Assembly (NCBI GenBank): GCA_964534175.1
Contig: CAZHNS010000001.1
Location: 92,378-156,377 of the forward strand
Direction: 5' to 3'
Source of the DNA: JAFGHJ01 sp964534175
Lineage (GTDB): Bacteria; Hydrothermota; UBA3072
DNA length: 64,000 nucleotides
Position numbers and translations under genes: made by a program. Under the pieces are notes generated by a model, which was not told the DNA's origin, did no database searches, and saw only the letters and a program-made list of their open reading frames with translations. Numbering within the stretch: the first letter of the stretch is position 1; every line of letters starts with the position of its first letter. Of this stretch, positions 52,530 to 61,035 are shown in pieces.

Positions 52530-53263
52530 TAGAGATAAAAAATGTCTGGAAAAGTTTTGAAGAAAACCAGGTTCTTCGTGATTTAAGTCTTAATATAGAT
52601 AAAGGAGAGACTATCGCGATCGTCGGTTCAAGTGGTTGCGGAAAGACCGTTCTTTTAAAGCATATACTTGGTTTACTCGAGCCCGATAGGGGAGAGATTT
52701 TAGTCGATGGAATTAACATTAACCAGGATTCGGCACATCTTTTTGAAATACGGAAAAAATTTGGTATGGTATTTCAAAGTTCAGCCCTTTTTGATTCTTT
52801 AAACGTGATACAAAATGTAACTATAGGTTTAAGAGAACATTTTCCCGATATGGACAGAAAAGAAATGGAAGACATAGGAAAGGAGAAATTAGCCCTGGTT
52901 GGTCTTTACGAATCTTCTTTTGAAAAGAAACCGCAAGAGATTTCCGGAGGCATGAAAAAACGGGTTGCTATTGCGAGAGCAATAAGTCTTGATCCTGAGT
53001 ATATTATATATGATGAACCTACCACAGGACTCGATCCAATAATGTGCGACAAAATGAACGAGCTTATGCTTCACCTGAAAGTTAAACTAGGAAAGACAAC
53101 AATTATGGTAACTCATGATCTCCATTCAGCTTTTAAGGTTACGGATAGAGTCGCGATGCTTGCCGATGGAGAAATAGTTTTTGATGGAACTCCCAAGGAA
53201 GCGTTAAAAACCAAGAATAAGTTTATGAATATGTTTATAAAGAGTAGCTCACTGCAGGTTTAA
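52526..53263 (+). CDS. mlaF: ABC transporter ATP-binding protein, MlaF type
   Basis: 245 residues. Walker A GSSGCGKTVLLKHILG, Q-loop FQSSALFDSLNVIQNV, signature SGGMKKRVAIARA and Walker B YIIYDEPTTGLDP. The FQSSALFDSLNV...GLREH text is that of MlaF, which powers phospholipid transport across the envelope. The permease MlaE and MlaD are absent here, so the complex must be completed elsewhere. Confidence 0.85.
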   Translation: MIEIKNVWKSFEENQVLRDLSLNIDKGETIAIVGSSGCGKTVLLKHILGLLEPDRGEILVDGININQDSAHLFEIRKKFGMVFQSSALFDSLNVIQNVTIGLREHFPDMDRKEMEDIGKEKLALVGLYESSFEKKPQEISGGMKKRVAIARAISLDPEYIIYDEPTTGLDPIMCDKMNELMLHLKVKLGKTTIMVTHDLHSAFKVTDRVAMLADGEIVFDGTPKEALKTKNKFMNMFIKSSSLQV

Positions 53264-53269
53264 AGTAAT

Positions 53270-54592
53270 ATGTTTGTATGCACAAACTGCGGTTATAAAA
53301 CTCTTAAGTGGATGGGTAAGTGCCCCGAGTGCAAAAGCTGGGATTCATTAGAGGAGGAGATTGAAGAAAAAAAGTCTAAGTCCAAGAAAATCAAATCTTT
53401 AAAGCCAAAATATTTAAGTGAAGTTTCTGTAAAAGAAGAGGGGCGTTTTAAAACAGGCATTTCGGAATTTGACAGAGTTATGGGTGGCGGTATTGTTTCG
53501 GGTTCACTGGTTCTAATTTCAGGTGACCCCGGTATTGGTAAATCGACTTTGCTTCTGATGGTTTCCGGAATTCTTTCCAGGTCTGTTAAGGTACTTTATG
53601 TTTCGGGTGAAGAATCGTTAAATCAAATTAAGATGAGAGCCCAGAGACTTGGATTGGGAGAAGAAAAACTATTAACTATCTCTGAAACAAATATTGAAAG
53701 TATCCTCGGGTTAACTAAAAAGGAAAAACCCAGGGTAGTTATTATTGATTCTATACAGGCTATGGCGCTTTCTGGCAGGAGTGGAATACCAGGTTCGGTT
53801 TCTCTGGTGAGAGAAATAACTTCGGAATTGATGGAAAATGCCAAGAAGCACAATATTACTGTGTTTATTGTTGGCCATATTACCAAGTCAGGAAATATCG
53901 CGGGTCCTATGACTTTGGAACATATGGTAGATGTCGTGCTTTTTATGGAGGGTGATGACGCCCATTCTTTTCGTCTGTTGAGATCAAAAAAGAACCGGTT
54001 CGGGTCTACAAATGAAGTAGGTATATTCGATATGGATGAAAAGGGATTAAAGGAAGTTCCGAATCCCTCTCTTTATCTTATTTCCGGTAAGGAAAAAAAG
54101 TCTTCCGGTTCTGTAATTACTCCTACAGTTGAAGGAACTAGAGCTCTTATGGTTGAAATTCAGGCCCTTGTAATTCCTACAAGGTTTTCTTATCCACAGA
54201 GGGTTGCGAGAGGATTTAGAGAGCGGAAGCTCGATCTTTTGATGGCTGTTTTTCAGAAACGGCTTATGATGGATATGAGCGGTTATGATGTTTACTGTAA
54301 TATTGCAGGAGGGATGAATGTATTCGAGCCGTCTATCGATCTTGGGGTGATTTTAGCGATATTATCGAGTTTGTTAGAAAAACCTGTCAAGGATGATCTG
54401 TGTATTGTGGGGGAAGTTGGTCTTTCCGGAGAAGTTAGAGGGGTTCCTTTTATTGCAAGCAGAATTAAAGAAGCAAGTAAAATGGGTTTTAAAAAAATTA
54501 TTGTTCCGAATAAAACAGGAAATTTAAAGTGCGATATTGAACTTTTGAAAGTTTCAAATGTTTCGCAGGCAAAGGAGCTTTGTAAATTATGA
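53270..54592 (+). CDS. radA: DNA repair protein RadA
   Basis: 440 residues. C4 zinc finger (FVCTNCGYKTLKWMGKCPEC), RecA-like ATPase with Walker A GDPGIGKST near residue 86, the RadA-specific KKNRFGSTNEVGIF near 240, and a C-terminal Lon-like domain (VYCNIAGGMNVFEPSIDLGV). Branch migration in recombination repair. Overlaps the next gene by four bases. Confidence 0.96.
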   Translation: MFVCTNCGYKTLKWMGKCPECKSWDSLEEEIEEKKSKSKKIKSLKPKYLSEVSVKEEGRFKTGISEFDRVMGGGIVSGSLVLISGDPGIGKSTLLLMVSGILSRSVKVLYVSGEESLNQIKMRAQRLGLGEEKLLTISETNIESILGLTKKEKPRVVIIDSIQAMALSGRSGIPGSVSLVREITSELMENAKKHNITVFIVGHITKSGNIAGPMTLEHMVDVVLFMEGDDAHSFRLLRSKKNRFGSTNEVGIFDMDEKGLKEVPNPSLYLISGKEKKSSGSVITPTVEGTRALMVEIQALVIPTRFSYPQRVARGFRERKLDLLMAVFQKRLMMDMSGYDVYCNIAGGMNVFEPSIDLGVILAILSSLLEKPVKDDLCIVGEVGLSGEVRGVPFIASRIKEASKMGFKKIIVPNKTGNLKCDIELLKVSNVSQAKELCKL

Positions 54593-55215
54593 TTTCGTCT
54601 GTTATTATTCTTGGGTTTTTAGGTTGGATTATCGCTTTATTATTGATTTATCGTAATATTAGGGTAGAAGAAGAGAAAAAATACAAAGCTATTCACTCTT
54701 CCGCCATCAGGGATGGGAGAGTAGGAAAATTATTTAAATCCGGGTTGATAACGGGTATGCCCGTGATTACAGAAGAAGATATGAAAAAGATATCTGAATA
54801 TTTAGAATCAGACGAACTTCCGGAAGGTTTTAAAGATGATCTTCGCACTTTAAAGGAATTGGATTTAAAGGTAATAAATAGCGATTTATCGACCATTTGC
54901 AAAACATTGAAATGTCCGGCAATAACTGCCGGAAATAATAAAGAGGAATTAGAAATTCAGGGTATTGATTGTATTAACCTAAAAGACCTGGATAAAGTTG
55001 GAAGGTCAAATTTAATAAAAGGAGAAAAAATTATTGTAAATCATATAGATTACGGTTATGATAAGGCTCAAGGTTATTTGGCTGATGGAACTCTTGTAGA
55101 GATTGTGGGTGATGTACCCGAAAATCAGCCGGTTTCAATAGAGTGCGTTGTGGAAGCTATTATTGAAAGTAATTTTAACCGAAAAGTTTGGGCAAAAGTT
55201 GCAAAAGGCAATTGA
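54589..55215 (+). CDS. Shortened YacL-like PIN/TRAM protein
   Basis: 208 residues. One membrane helix (ISSVIILGFLGWIIALLLIY), a PIN-like domain (SSAIRDGRVGKLFKSGLITG) and a C-terminal TRAM domain (KGEKIIVNHIDYGYDKAQGY to the end). Matches YacL of Firmicutes, but only one membrane segment is left instead of four, and the first catalytic Asp of the PIN fold (LDTS in YacL) reads IHSS here. Sits between radA and ispD as in Firmicutes, where disA would also be present. Confidence 0.78.
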   Translation: MISSVIILGFLGWIIALLLIYRNIRVEEEKKYKAIHSSAIRDGRVGKLFKSGLITGMPVITEEDMKKISEYLESDELPEGFKDDLRTLKELDLKVINSDLSTICKTLKCPAITAGNNKEELEIQGIDCINLKDLDKVGRSNLIKGEKIIVNHIDYGYDKAQGYLADGTLVEIVGDVPENQPVSIECVVEAIIESNFNRKVWAKVAKGN

Positions 55216-55876
55216 AGCTGTAATTGTCGCGGGTGGAAGTGGGAAAAGGATGGGGGATGTATACAAGCAATTTTCGTTGCTTGCCGGAAAAGAGTTATTT
55301 TTTTACCCTTTAGAAAAATTTTTTGAATACGGAGTGGGGAGAATTATTCTGGTTGTTCCAGAAAAAAAAATTTCAAATACTAAAGAGAAGGTCTCTAAAT
55401 TCGATCAAAAAATTAAAGTGGTTGCGGGAGGGAAAAGAAGGCAGGATTCTGTTTACAACGGATTCAAGGAAACTTCAGGTGAAATAGTATTAATTCACGA
55501 TGCCGTAAGACCTTTTATAAGCGCCCGTTTAATTGATAGAGTAGTTAAAGGCGTTAAGAAATTTGGTGTTTGTGCTCCGGGAATACCTGTAAGAGACACT
55601 TTAAAAATTTACAAAAAGGATGAAATTCTATGGACCCGAAGTAGAACTAATTTACTTCAAGTGCAAACCCCTCAGGGATTTAGAAGAGATATTTTAGAGC
55701 ATATTATAAGCCTATTTTCAAAGCATAGTTTTACCGATGAATTAGCCTTTGCAGAGAAATTAAATTATGATATTCGCTGGGTAGAAGGCGACCCCTCCAA
55801 TATTAAAGTTACCTATCCTCCAGACATGTACCTCGCTCAAGCGATAGCAGCATATCAGAAAGGTAGGGAGGTCTGA
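55199..55876 (+). CDS. ispD: 2-C-methyl-D-erythritol 4-phosphate cytidylyltransferase
   Basis: About 226 residues from a TTG at 55199; the frame is open to another TTG at 55148 inside the previous gene and the true start is uncertain. CTP-binding IEAVIVAGGSGKRMGDVYKQ, then VVAGGKRRQDSVYNGFKE, IHDAVRPFI, IPVRDTLK and LLQVQTPQGFRRD, with VEGDPSNIKVTYPPDMYLAQ at the end. MEP pathway; pairs with ispF at 20183. Its TGA overlaps the next ATG by one base. Confidence 0.92.
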   Translation: MQKAIEAVIVAGGSGKRMGDVYKQFSLLAGKELFFYPLEKFFEYGVGRIILVVPEKKISNTKEKVSKFDQKIKVVAGGKRRQDSVYNGFKETSGEIVLIHDAVRPFISARLIDRVVKGVKKFGVCAPGIPVRDTLKIYKKDEILWTRSRTNLLQVQTPQGFRRDILEHIISLFSKHSFTDELAFAEKLNYDIRWVEGDPSNIKVTYPPDMYLAQAIAAYQKGREV

Positions 55877-57192
55877 TGAGAATTGCCGGTGTGCATATTG
55901 AAAGGCGAATCCTGGTGATAAGGGATGATAAAAGTGGTAAGGTGTCTTATTCTAAATTCAATACACTTGAAGAGTTGTTTAATTCGAAGGAAATTAAAAG
56001 ATGTAATGAGATATATATTAATGCCGGAGAGAATAATTTCCTTGTAAAAACAAAATTCTTTCCTGATAGAAACCCTGAACAGGCAAAAAATTATGTATTA
56101 AAGCATTTAAATGAATTTTCAGTCGGTAAAGGTAAAGAATATGTTGTAAAGATTGCTGCCGTACCAAAGGAAAATGGTTCTAATGTTTATATTATAGAAG
56201 GTAAAGAAGAGCAGATTTATGCTCGAATAGATGATTTGCCTGTTGAAAATTTCAGAATTTCGGGTGTTATACCGGATAATTTTGCTGTATCATATCCATT
56301 TATGATTAAAGACGATTTGGATGGTTCGCTTTTGGTTGTGGAAATAGGAACTGAGGAGTTGATACTAAACCGTATAGATAAAAGGGCGGTAACTTTTACA
56401 AGAAGTGTGTTTTATGATAGAGAAGATTTGGTCGATTCTTTGAAGAAAGAAATTGATATTTTGTTGCATAGAGCCGGCTCTGTAAAGAAGATCTATTTTA
56501 CGGGTAAGTTCACGGATAAAAGTTTAAAAAAGCTCAAAAAAGAAATTACATCCTATAAAAATAAAATGAGTAAATTAAAGGGTCCCGCGGAGCTTTCTTC
56601 AGATGCAATTCTTGCTTATGGACTTTCGCTTTCTCCGGTTATAGGATTTAATAACGATCTTACCCCTGAATATATAGCTACAAAGAGAGAAGAATTGAAT
56701 AAAGAAGAAAAATTCAAAAAGTTTACACGTATCTCAGCTTATGTGATGGGTATTTTATTGGCAGTTCCATTGCTTTTATTAATTGCGGGAGGAGTATGGT
56801 TTTTTGTATTCGATCGACAGATTGAAAGATTAAGCAATTCGTACGAAAAAGTAAAAAATATTCGTAAAGAAGCAGTGGCATTAAGGGAAAAATTAAAATT
56901 ACACGAAGAGACAAGAACGCCTATACGTTGGGGTTTCTTCCTTTCCGAGATTTCTCGCAATATTCCCAATAATGTTTGTTTGATTGAGCTTGAGAGCGAA
57001 CCTACGATGATAGAAAATAAAAGGGGTTTTATTTTCTATTTAACAGGTGAAGGTGAAACGCAAGAAGCTGTTATGGAATTTTACTCTGCAATTCAGAATA
57101 TAGAAATTATAGAAGAAACAAATATTAAAAAAATTAAGAACGAAAAAGGGATTACAAGTTTCGTTTTCACTGTTATCTTATACTCCGAATAA
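55876..57192 (+). CDS. PilM-PilN (GspL-like) fusion protein
   Basis: 438 residues. N-terminal half has an actin-like fold reminiscent of PilM (IAGVHIERRILVIRDDKSGK, GSLLVVEIGTEELILNRIDK). A membrane helix follows at about residues 287-310 (ILLAVPLLLLIAGGVWFFVF) and then a PilN-like coiled coil and periplasmic domain (NNVCLIELESEPTMIENKRG). GspL of type II secretion has the same order. It is the last gene of the housekeeping operon, and its stop runs 20 bases into the convergent prepilin gene at 57173. Confidence 0.78.
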   Translation: MRIAGVHIERRILVIRDDKSGKVSYSKFNTLEELFNSKEIKRCNEIYINAGENNFLVKTKFFPDRNPEQAKNYVLKHLNEFSVGKGKEYVVKIAAVPKENGSNVYIIEGKEEQIYARIDDLPVENFRISGVIPDNFAVSYPFMIKDDLDGSLLVVEIGTEELILNRIDKRAVTFTRSVFYDREDLVDSLKKEIDILLHRAGSVKKIYFTGKFTDKSLKKLKKEITSYKNKMSKLKGPAELSSDAILAYGLSLSPVIGFNNDLTPEYIATKREELNKEEKFKKFTRISAYVMGILLAVPLLLLIAGGVWFFVFDRQIERLSNSYEKVKNIRKEAVALREKLKLHEETRTPIRWGFFLSEISRNIPNNVCLIELESEPTMIENKRGFIFYLTGEGETQEAVMEFYSAIQNIEIIEETNIKKIKNEKGITSFVFTVILYSE

Positions 57193-57742
57193 AAACACCT
57201 GTCTTTAAGTTAATAGTGGTTTTTCCTTTTTTAATTCCTATTTCCCAATCTACAACTTTTAATCTTTTAAGACTCTTTGGTTCAACAGGTAAGAAATATA
57301 TAGGCTCCGAGCTCTCGTTAATAATATCACTTGGAAGATAGTATATAAATCTGAAAGAGATTACTTTTATATCCGTTGGGACAATGTTTCTATTTGATTT
57401 ATATAGGAGATAATTTTTCCAGCAAAAAGAGGAGAGCTTTCCTTCCTGGTTTATGAACGAAATACTATCCTGGTCGGCATAATGTATTTCGCGAGCTCCG
57501 GTTAATTCTATTCTTATTATATCGCATATTTTCACACTTTCTTCTGTTAGCTGGCTCTTCCATCTGTTCTTGCTTATATTTCTTTGTATCTGTATAAAGG
57601 TTGAGAATAAAAGAGCGCTCAGGATACCGAAGATAAGAATGGAAACTATTAATTCTATTAATGTAAAACCTTTTTTACCACACGGAGCCGCAGAGGCCCT
57701 TAAGGGTTTCGGGTTTCGAGTTCCGGGTTTCGTGTGAATCAC
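57173..57742 (-). CDS. Minor prepilin, GspJ/PilW-like
   Basis: About 189 residues if the GTG at 57742 is used; the frame is open to an ATG at 57892. Prepilin signal KKGFTLIELIVSILIFGILS with the conserved Glu at +5, then a soluble domain (SVKICDIIRIELTGAREIHY). Everything upstream of the KKGFTLIE is made of repeat words (TRNPKPKT, LRASAAPCG), so the native start seems to have been replaced by repeat DNA. Last gene of the secretin operon; overlaps the PilM-PilN stop. Confidence 0.75.
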   Translation of the reverse strand: MIHTKPGTRNPKPLRASAAPCGKKGFTLIELIVSILIFGILSALLFSTFIQIQRNISKNRWKSQLTEESVKICDIIRIELTGAREIHYADQDSISFINQEGKLSSFCWKNYLLYKSNRNIVPTDIKVISFRFIYYLPSDIINESSEPIYFLPVEPKSLKRLKVVDWEIGIKKGKTTINLKTGVFIRSIR

Positions 57743-57897
57743 AGTTTTGGGTTTCGGGTTACGAGTTAAAAAAACTACAAAAAAATCAGTGTTTAACCGT
57801 GTGAATCCGTGGCTAATTATTTGGGTGGTGGATTGGGTTTTAAACAACATCATCTTTTTTTCTTTGTGATCTTTGTGCGCTTTGTGGTTCATATCTT
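57670..57897. repeat. Word-repeat mosaic upstream of GspJ-like gene
   Basis: ACCACACGGAGCCGCAGAGG (57677-57696), GGGTTTCGGGTTTCGAGTTC (57704-57723), AATCAGTGTTTAACCGTGTG (57784-57803), GTTTTAAACAACATCATC (57837-57854) and CTTTGTGATCTTTGTGCGCT (57862-57881). Confidence 0.75.
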
Positions 57898-58257
57898 TTA
57901 TGGTTTTAGCAATTGAAGCATCAAGATTCTTTTTTTATTTACATAAACTTCAATACTACAGGTTGAAGGTATTTCTTCATTGGTTTTTAGAGTGGTTCTA
58001 TAGACGGTTCCGTCGAGGGTGTCCACTGTAACCGTGTCGTCCTCTGCTTCTATTCCTGCGAGGGTATGTTCTGCTTTTTTTCGCGCGAGAAGCAACGCAA
58101 CTTCCCTCTGATGTACGTCTTTTGAAAATGTATAGCTCTTAAAAAAAAATTGATATAGCGAGAGAAAAACAACTGCAAGAATTGTTATTGATACAACAAT
58201 CTCAACTAATGTGAACCCCTTTTTTCTTTTCTCTGTTTTTTTTTCTTTTTTTAACAC
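57898..58257 (-). CDS. Minor prepilin, GspI/PilV-like
   Basis: 119 residues from a GTG. Leader KKEKKTEKRKKG then FTLVEIVVSITILAVVFLSL with Glu at +5, followed by ALLLARKKAEHTLAGIEAED, which resembles the AxxlArqkmE region of GspI. Repeat mosaics lie on both sides; the start codon directly abuts an ACAGAGAG block. Confidence 0.78.
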   Translation of the reverse strand: MLKKEKKTEKRKKGFTLVEIVVSITILAVVFLSLYQFFFKSYTFSKDVHQREVALLLARKKAEHTLAGIEAEDDTVTVDTLDGTVYRTTLKTNEEIPSTCSIEVYVNKKRILMLQLLKP

Positions 58258-58500
58258 AATTAATCTCTCTGTGTGTTCTGTGGTTTACTATAGTTTTGTG
58301 TTTCGTGTTTCGAGTTTCGAGTAAATAAAGGTTTCGTGTTTCGTGTTGCAAGTTTCGTGTAAAGAACAAAAAGATAGTGGGTGTGGTGAGTTTTAAACAA
58401 CATCATCTTTTTTCTTTGTGGTCTTTGTGTGCTTTGTGTGAGATATTCTTTTGGTTTTGTGGGATGGGTTTTTAGCAACATTAATTATTTTCTGTGTGAG
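58258..58500. repeat. Word-repeat mosaic upstream of GspI-like gene
   Basis: CTCTCTGTGTGTTCTGTGGT (58265-58284), GTTTCGTGTTTCGAGTTTCG (58301-58320), TTTTAAACAACATCATC (58391-58407) and TTTGTGGTCTTTGTGTGCTT (58415-58434). Nearly repeats the block at 57837-57889. Runs into the end of the PilX-like gene. Confidence 0.75.
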
Positions 58501-59718
58501 ATTTTTTTTGTATTAGTTTCCAAGATTTCCTTTTAAATGTTTGTGTTTTTATATAAGCGGAGGGGACCAATGACTCTGGTATCCCGGAGATTATCTCTCC
58601 TTCTATTACATTTCCATAATAACCACTGGAACTTCTACCATACAAAGAATGTGCGCAGACCAGACCCTCCAATTCGCCTTTTACAGAAACTTTTCCAGAT
58701 GAATATATAAGTCCATTGCATTGTGCATATTTTTCTATTGTAATTGCATTTTGATAAGCACCTGCTATAGTTTTTTCAGCTGTCGATATGGCTGTTCCTG
58801 AGAATGAANNNNNNNNNNTCGATTTGTTTCTCCTTCTCCGATTAGAACAGATGATTCCGCTATTGTTGCGTACTCGGCGGCTCTAATTTCCTGTTGTGAG
58901 ATAATTTCTCCTGAGAAGTAACTATAACCGCTTAAAGTTACAGAATTAGGAGAAAATATAGATACATTCCGTAATTCTGAATCATATTGTATTCTAACTT
59001 CTCCGTAAGCAATGAGAGTCAATTCTTTTAAAATTCCGTTTTCAACGATAATATCCGACGTACTTATAATGGTTTTGGGTTGGTCAAATATACCGTCCCT
59101 GAGGAAAACCGCGTCATTAATGTAAATGACTTCTTTATTCGGTAGATCGCCTGCTTCATAGAATATTTGGGGAGAAAACAATTCGGTATCCGCCTGATAA
59201 GGCGATTGCAGATGTGCTTTAAAATAACTTATTTTGTCTTCGATGGCAGATTTATTTAACTCGGGTAGAGGATGTCCTATTTTTATCTTTCCCTCTATCG
59301 CGCCATAAATCTCAGGCTCTTTGTCTACCTCAAGGATCGCTCCATATTCAGAGATAATTGAATCCAGCTCTGAGCCGAACTCGGACTGCATTGAAACCTC
59401 TTCATTATTAAATTTTCCGGTGGTAACAATACTCATAAATCCTTTTTCGAATTCCGCTTCAGTGGTTAAGTATCCGCCAAAAAGCGAATCTTTATTTTCG
59501 TATTCCGAAGGAGATGGACTTTGCATTGATCTTGTCATTCCTGAGGAAGCGATATAAAAGGCTTGTTCCCAATTTATACGTTTGTTTAATCTCCAGCTAT
59601 GTAAATTACTTATTAAGAGAAAACTCGTTATCAGGGAAGATATGATTATAATAATGGTTAAAGTGAGAAGCAGGGAAAAACCTTTATTTGAAGCTAATTG
59701 TCCTTCTTCCGTATTCAT
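58481..59718 (-). CDS. PilX/GspK-like prepilin protein, interrupted by assembly gap
   Basis: One gene read in two pieces. The first part (59718 down to 58819) starts with a prepilin-like signal (SNKGFSLLLTLTIIIIISSL) lacking Glu at +5, as in GspK/PilX, then AFYIASSGMTRSM. The second part (58808 to the TAA at 58481) is an open frame offset by one base: SGTAISTAEKTIAGAYQNAI through GKVSVKGELEGLVCAHSLYG. Ten N separate them, so the frame change is an assembly effect. The middle is rich in short beta turns (YGAILEVDKEPEIYGAIEGK). The last codons lie in a repeat. Confidence 0.7.
58809..58818. other. Assembly gap (10 N)
   Basis: Ten ambiguous bases inside the PilX-like gene. If no other error exists, the true gap length should be 2 modulo 3 to join the two frames. 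Confidence 0.98.
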
Positions 59719-60079
59719 CTATTATTATTTTATCACGTTCGATTTTTAAAATCCTTATATGATTTATCCTTTCGCCCTCATTTACAAAAATTGTCTTTCC
59801 ATTATCTATACTGATTGCCGCAGAGGGATTTTTATCATCCCAGATAATCCCTTTTACGATAATAGAGGAAGGTTTCCAGAGCCTTTGCGGAGTGCTTCTT
59901 TTTTTTATCTTATATCTAAAAGGGTCTCTTTCTACTCTGATTACTTTTTCTGAATGTTTATTTTTAAAATTTACTTTTACTTCAGGAGGGAAATATTTAA
60001 TTTCTTTTGGAAATGTAGTGTATAACGCAGCAATAAAGATAAAAATTAGTAGATAAACTACCGTTTTATTTATTGACAT
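59684..60079 (-). CDS. GspC/PilP-like periplasmic protein
   Basis: 131 residues. One N-terminal membrane helix (TVVYLLIFIFIAALYTTF), then RVERDPFRYKIKKR and a small beta domain (SIIVKGIIWDDKNPSAAISI, IDEYGRRTISF) like the HR domain of GspC or PilP, which contacts the secretin. Overlaps the genes on both sides. Confidence 0.7.
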   Translation of the reverse strand: MSINKTVVYLLIFIFIAALYTTFPKEIKYFPPEVKVNFKNKHSEKVIRVERDPFRYKIKKRSTPQRLWKPSSIIVKGIIWDDKNPSAAISIDNGKTIFVNEGERINHIRILKIERDKIIIDEYGRRTISFK

Positions 60080-60566
60080 TATCGGAAAGAAATAATCTTA
60101 TGCGTAGAGAGGTCAAAATTCCCGTTGTCCCGCGAGAAATCTTTAATTTCTCAATCCTGAATGCATCACTGCTTAACTCATCAAGAAAGAAGCAAAGGTC
60201 GGGATATTCTCCGGAGAGTGCCAACTCTACAGTAATATAAGATATATCTTCAGTTTCTCTAACGACAGAATGAGAGACTGAATTTGTGTGCAAATCGTAA
60301 GATTTAACCAGGGTCAGCAAGTTGGTAATTCCTTCAGACGCGTTTTCAAATTCTTTATACGCTACAAGTCTTTTTGATAAATATTTTTCCAGTGATAAGT
60401 AGTAATTATGTAAAGAATTTACCTGTGAGTAAAGGAGAAGGTTTTTTTGTTTTTCGAGAATTTCTCTATTGTTTTCTTTTACTTTACCAATTAGATTTAA
60501 AAAAAAGAAAAAATATAAAATGAGCCCTAGTACAGCAAAAAATGTGTACCGCTGGTATTTATTCAT
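60066..60566 (-). CDS. PilO/GspM-like inner membrane protein
   Basis: 166 residues. N-terminal helix (FFAVLGLILYFFFFLNLIG), coiled coil (NNREILEKQKNLLLYSQVNS) and a small ferredoxin-like domain (ISYITVELALSGEYPDLCFF), the layout of PilO. With the PilM-PilN fusion and the GspC/PilP-like protein it would form the inner membrane platform. Confidence 0.75.
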   Translation of the reverse strand: MNKYQRYTFFAVLGLILYFFFFLNLIGKVKENNREILEKQKNLLLYSQVNSLHNYYLSLEKYLSKRLVAYKEFENASEGITNLLTLVKSYDLHTNSVSHSVVRETEDISYITVELALSGEYPDLCFFLDELSSDAFRIEKLKISRGTTGILTSLRIRLFLSDNVNK

Positions 60567-61035
60567 TTTCTGTTTCTTTTTCGGGTTCAGGCATTTCTTC
60601 TTTGTTTTTTTCTATTAAAATATCCTTAAAAATCGGGATGATGTTGTTTGCCAGTTCCTTCGACAGTGGAGTTACGATCTCATTCCACCTTCCCTCCTCT
60701 TTTGCTCCGGTCATGCCGATTAGTGAAGAATTTTCCCTTGGTTTTACCTTTACGATGACATCATACATCTTATCTTCAGGGTTTTTAAGACGCACGAGAG
60801 AAGAGTTTATTGAAAATCGGATATAATATTCCGCCTCCAATGAGTCTTCGACAGGAACAACCCACCCCTTCGAGTTTCGGAAGACATAAAATTGTGTTTT
60901 ATCCACAAGTTGATTGTATATTCCTTCAATCTCTTTAAAGTGAACTTTTACGGTTTCCCCTTCCTGAGGTATTGCGAAAGGTTTTGGCATGCAGTTTATT
61001 AAAAGAAAAATCGATGCAATAAAAAAATTTTTCAT
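60559..61035 (-). CDS. Secretin-operon lipoprotein of unknown function
   Basis: 158 residues from the ATG at 61035, which overlaps the secretin stop (ATGA); the frame extends five codons further. Signal with lipobox-like IFLLINCMPKP, then a domain not recognised (VKVHFKEIEGIYNQLVDKTQ, GWVVPVEDSLEAEYYIRF) and a Glu-rich tail. Position between secretin and PilO suggests a pilotin or PilP-like job (inference). Confidence 0.6.
   Translation of the reverse strand: MKNFFIASIFLLINCMPKPFAIPQEGETVKVHFKEIEGIYNQLVDKTQFYVFRNSKGWVVPVEDSLEAEYYIRFSINSSLVRLKNPEDKMYDVIVKVKPRENSSLIGMTGAKEEGRWNEIVTPLSKELANNIIPIFKDILIEKNKEEMPEPEKETENE

Noticed and set aside
58260..58481. 73-codon minus-strand frame between prepilin genes
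   Set aside because: Made wholly of repeat words (TQSTQRPQRKK, TRNTKP); no homologue expected.
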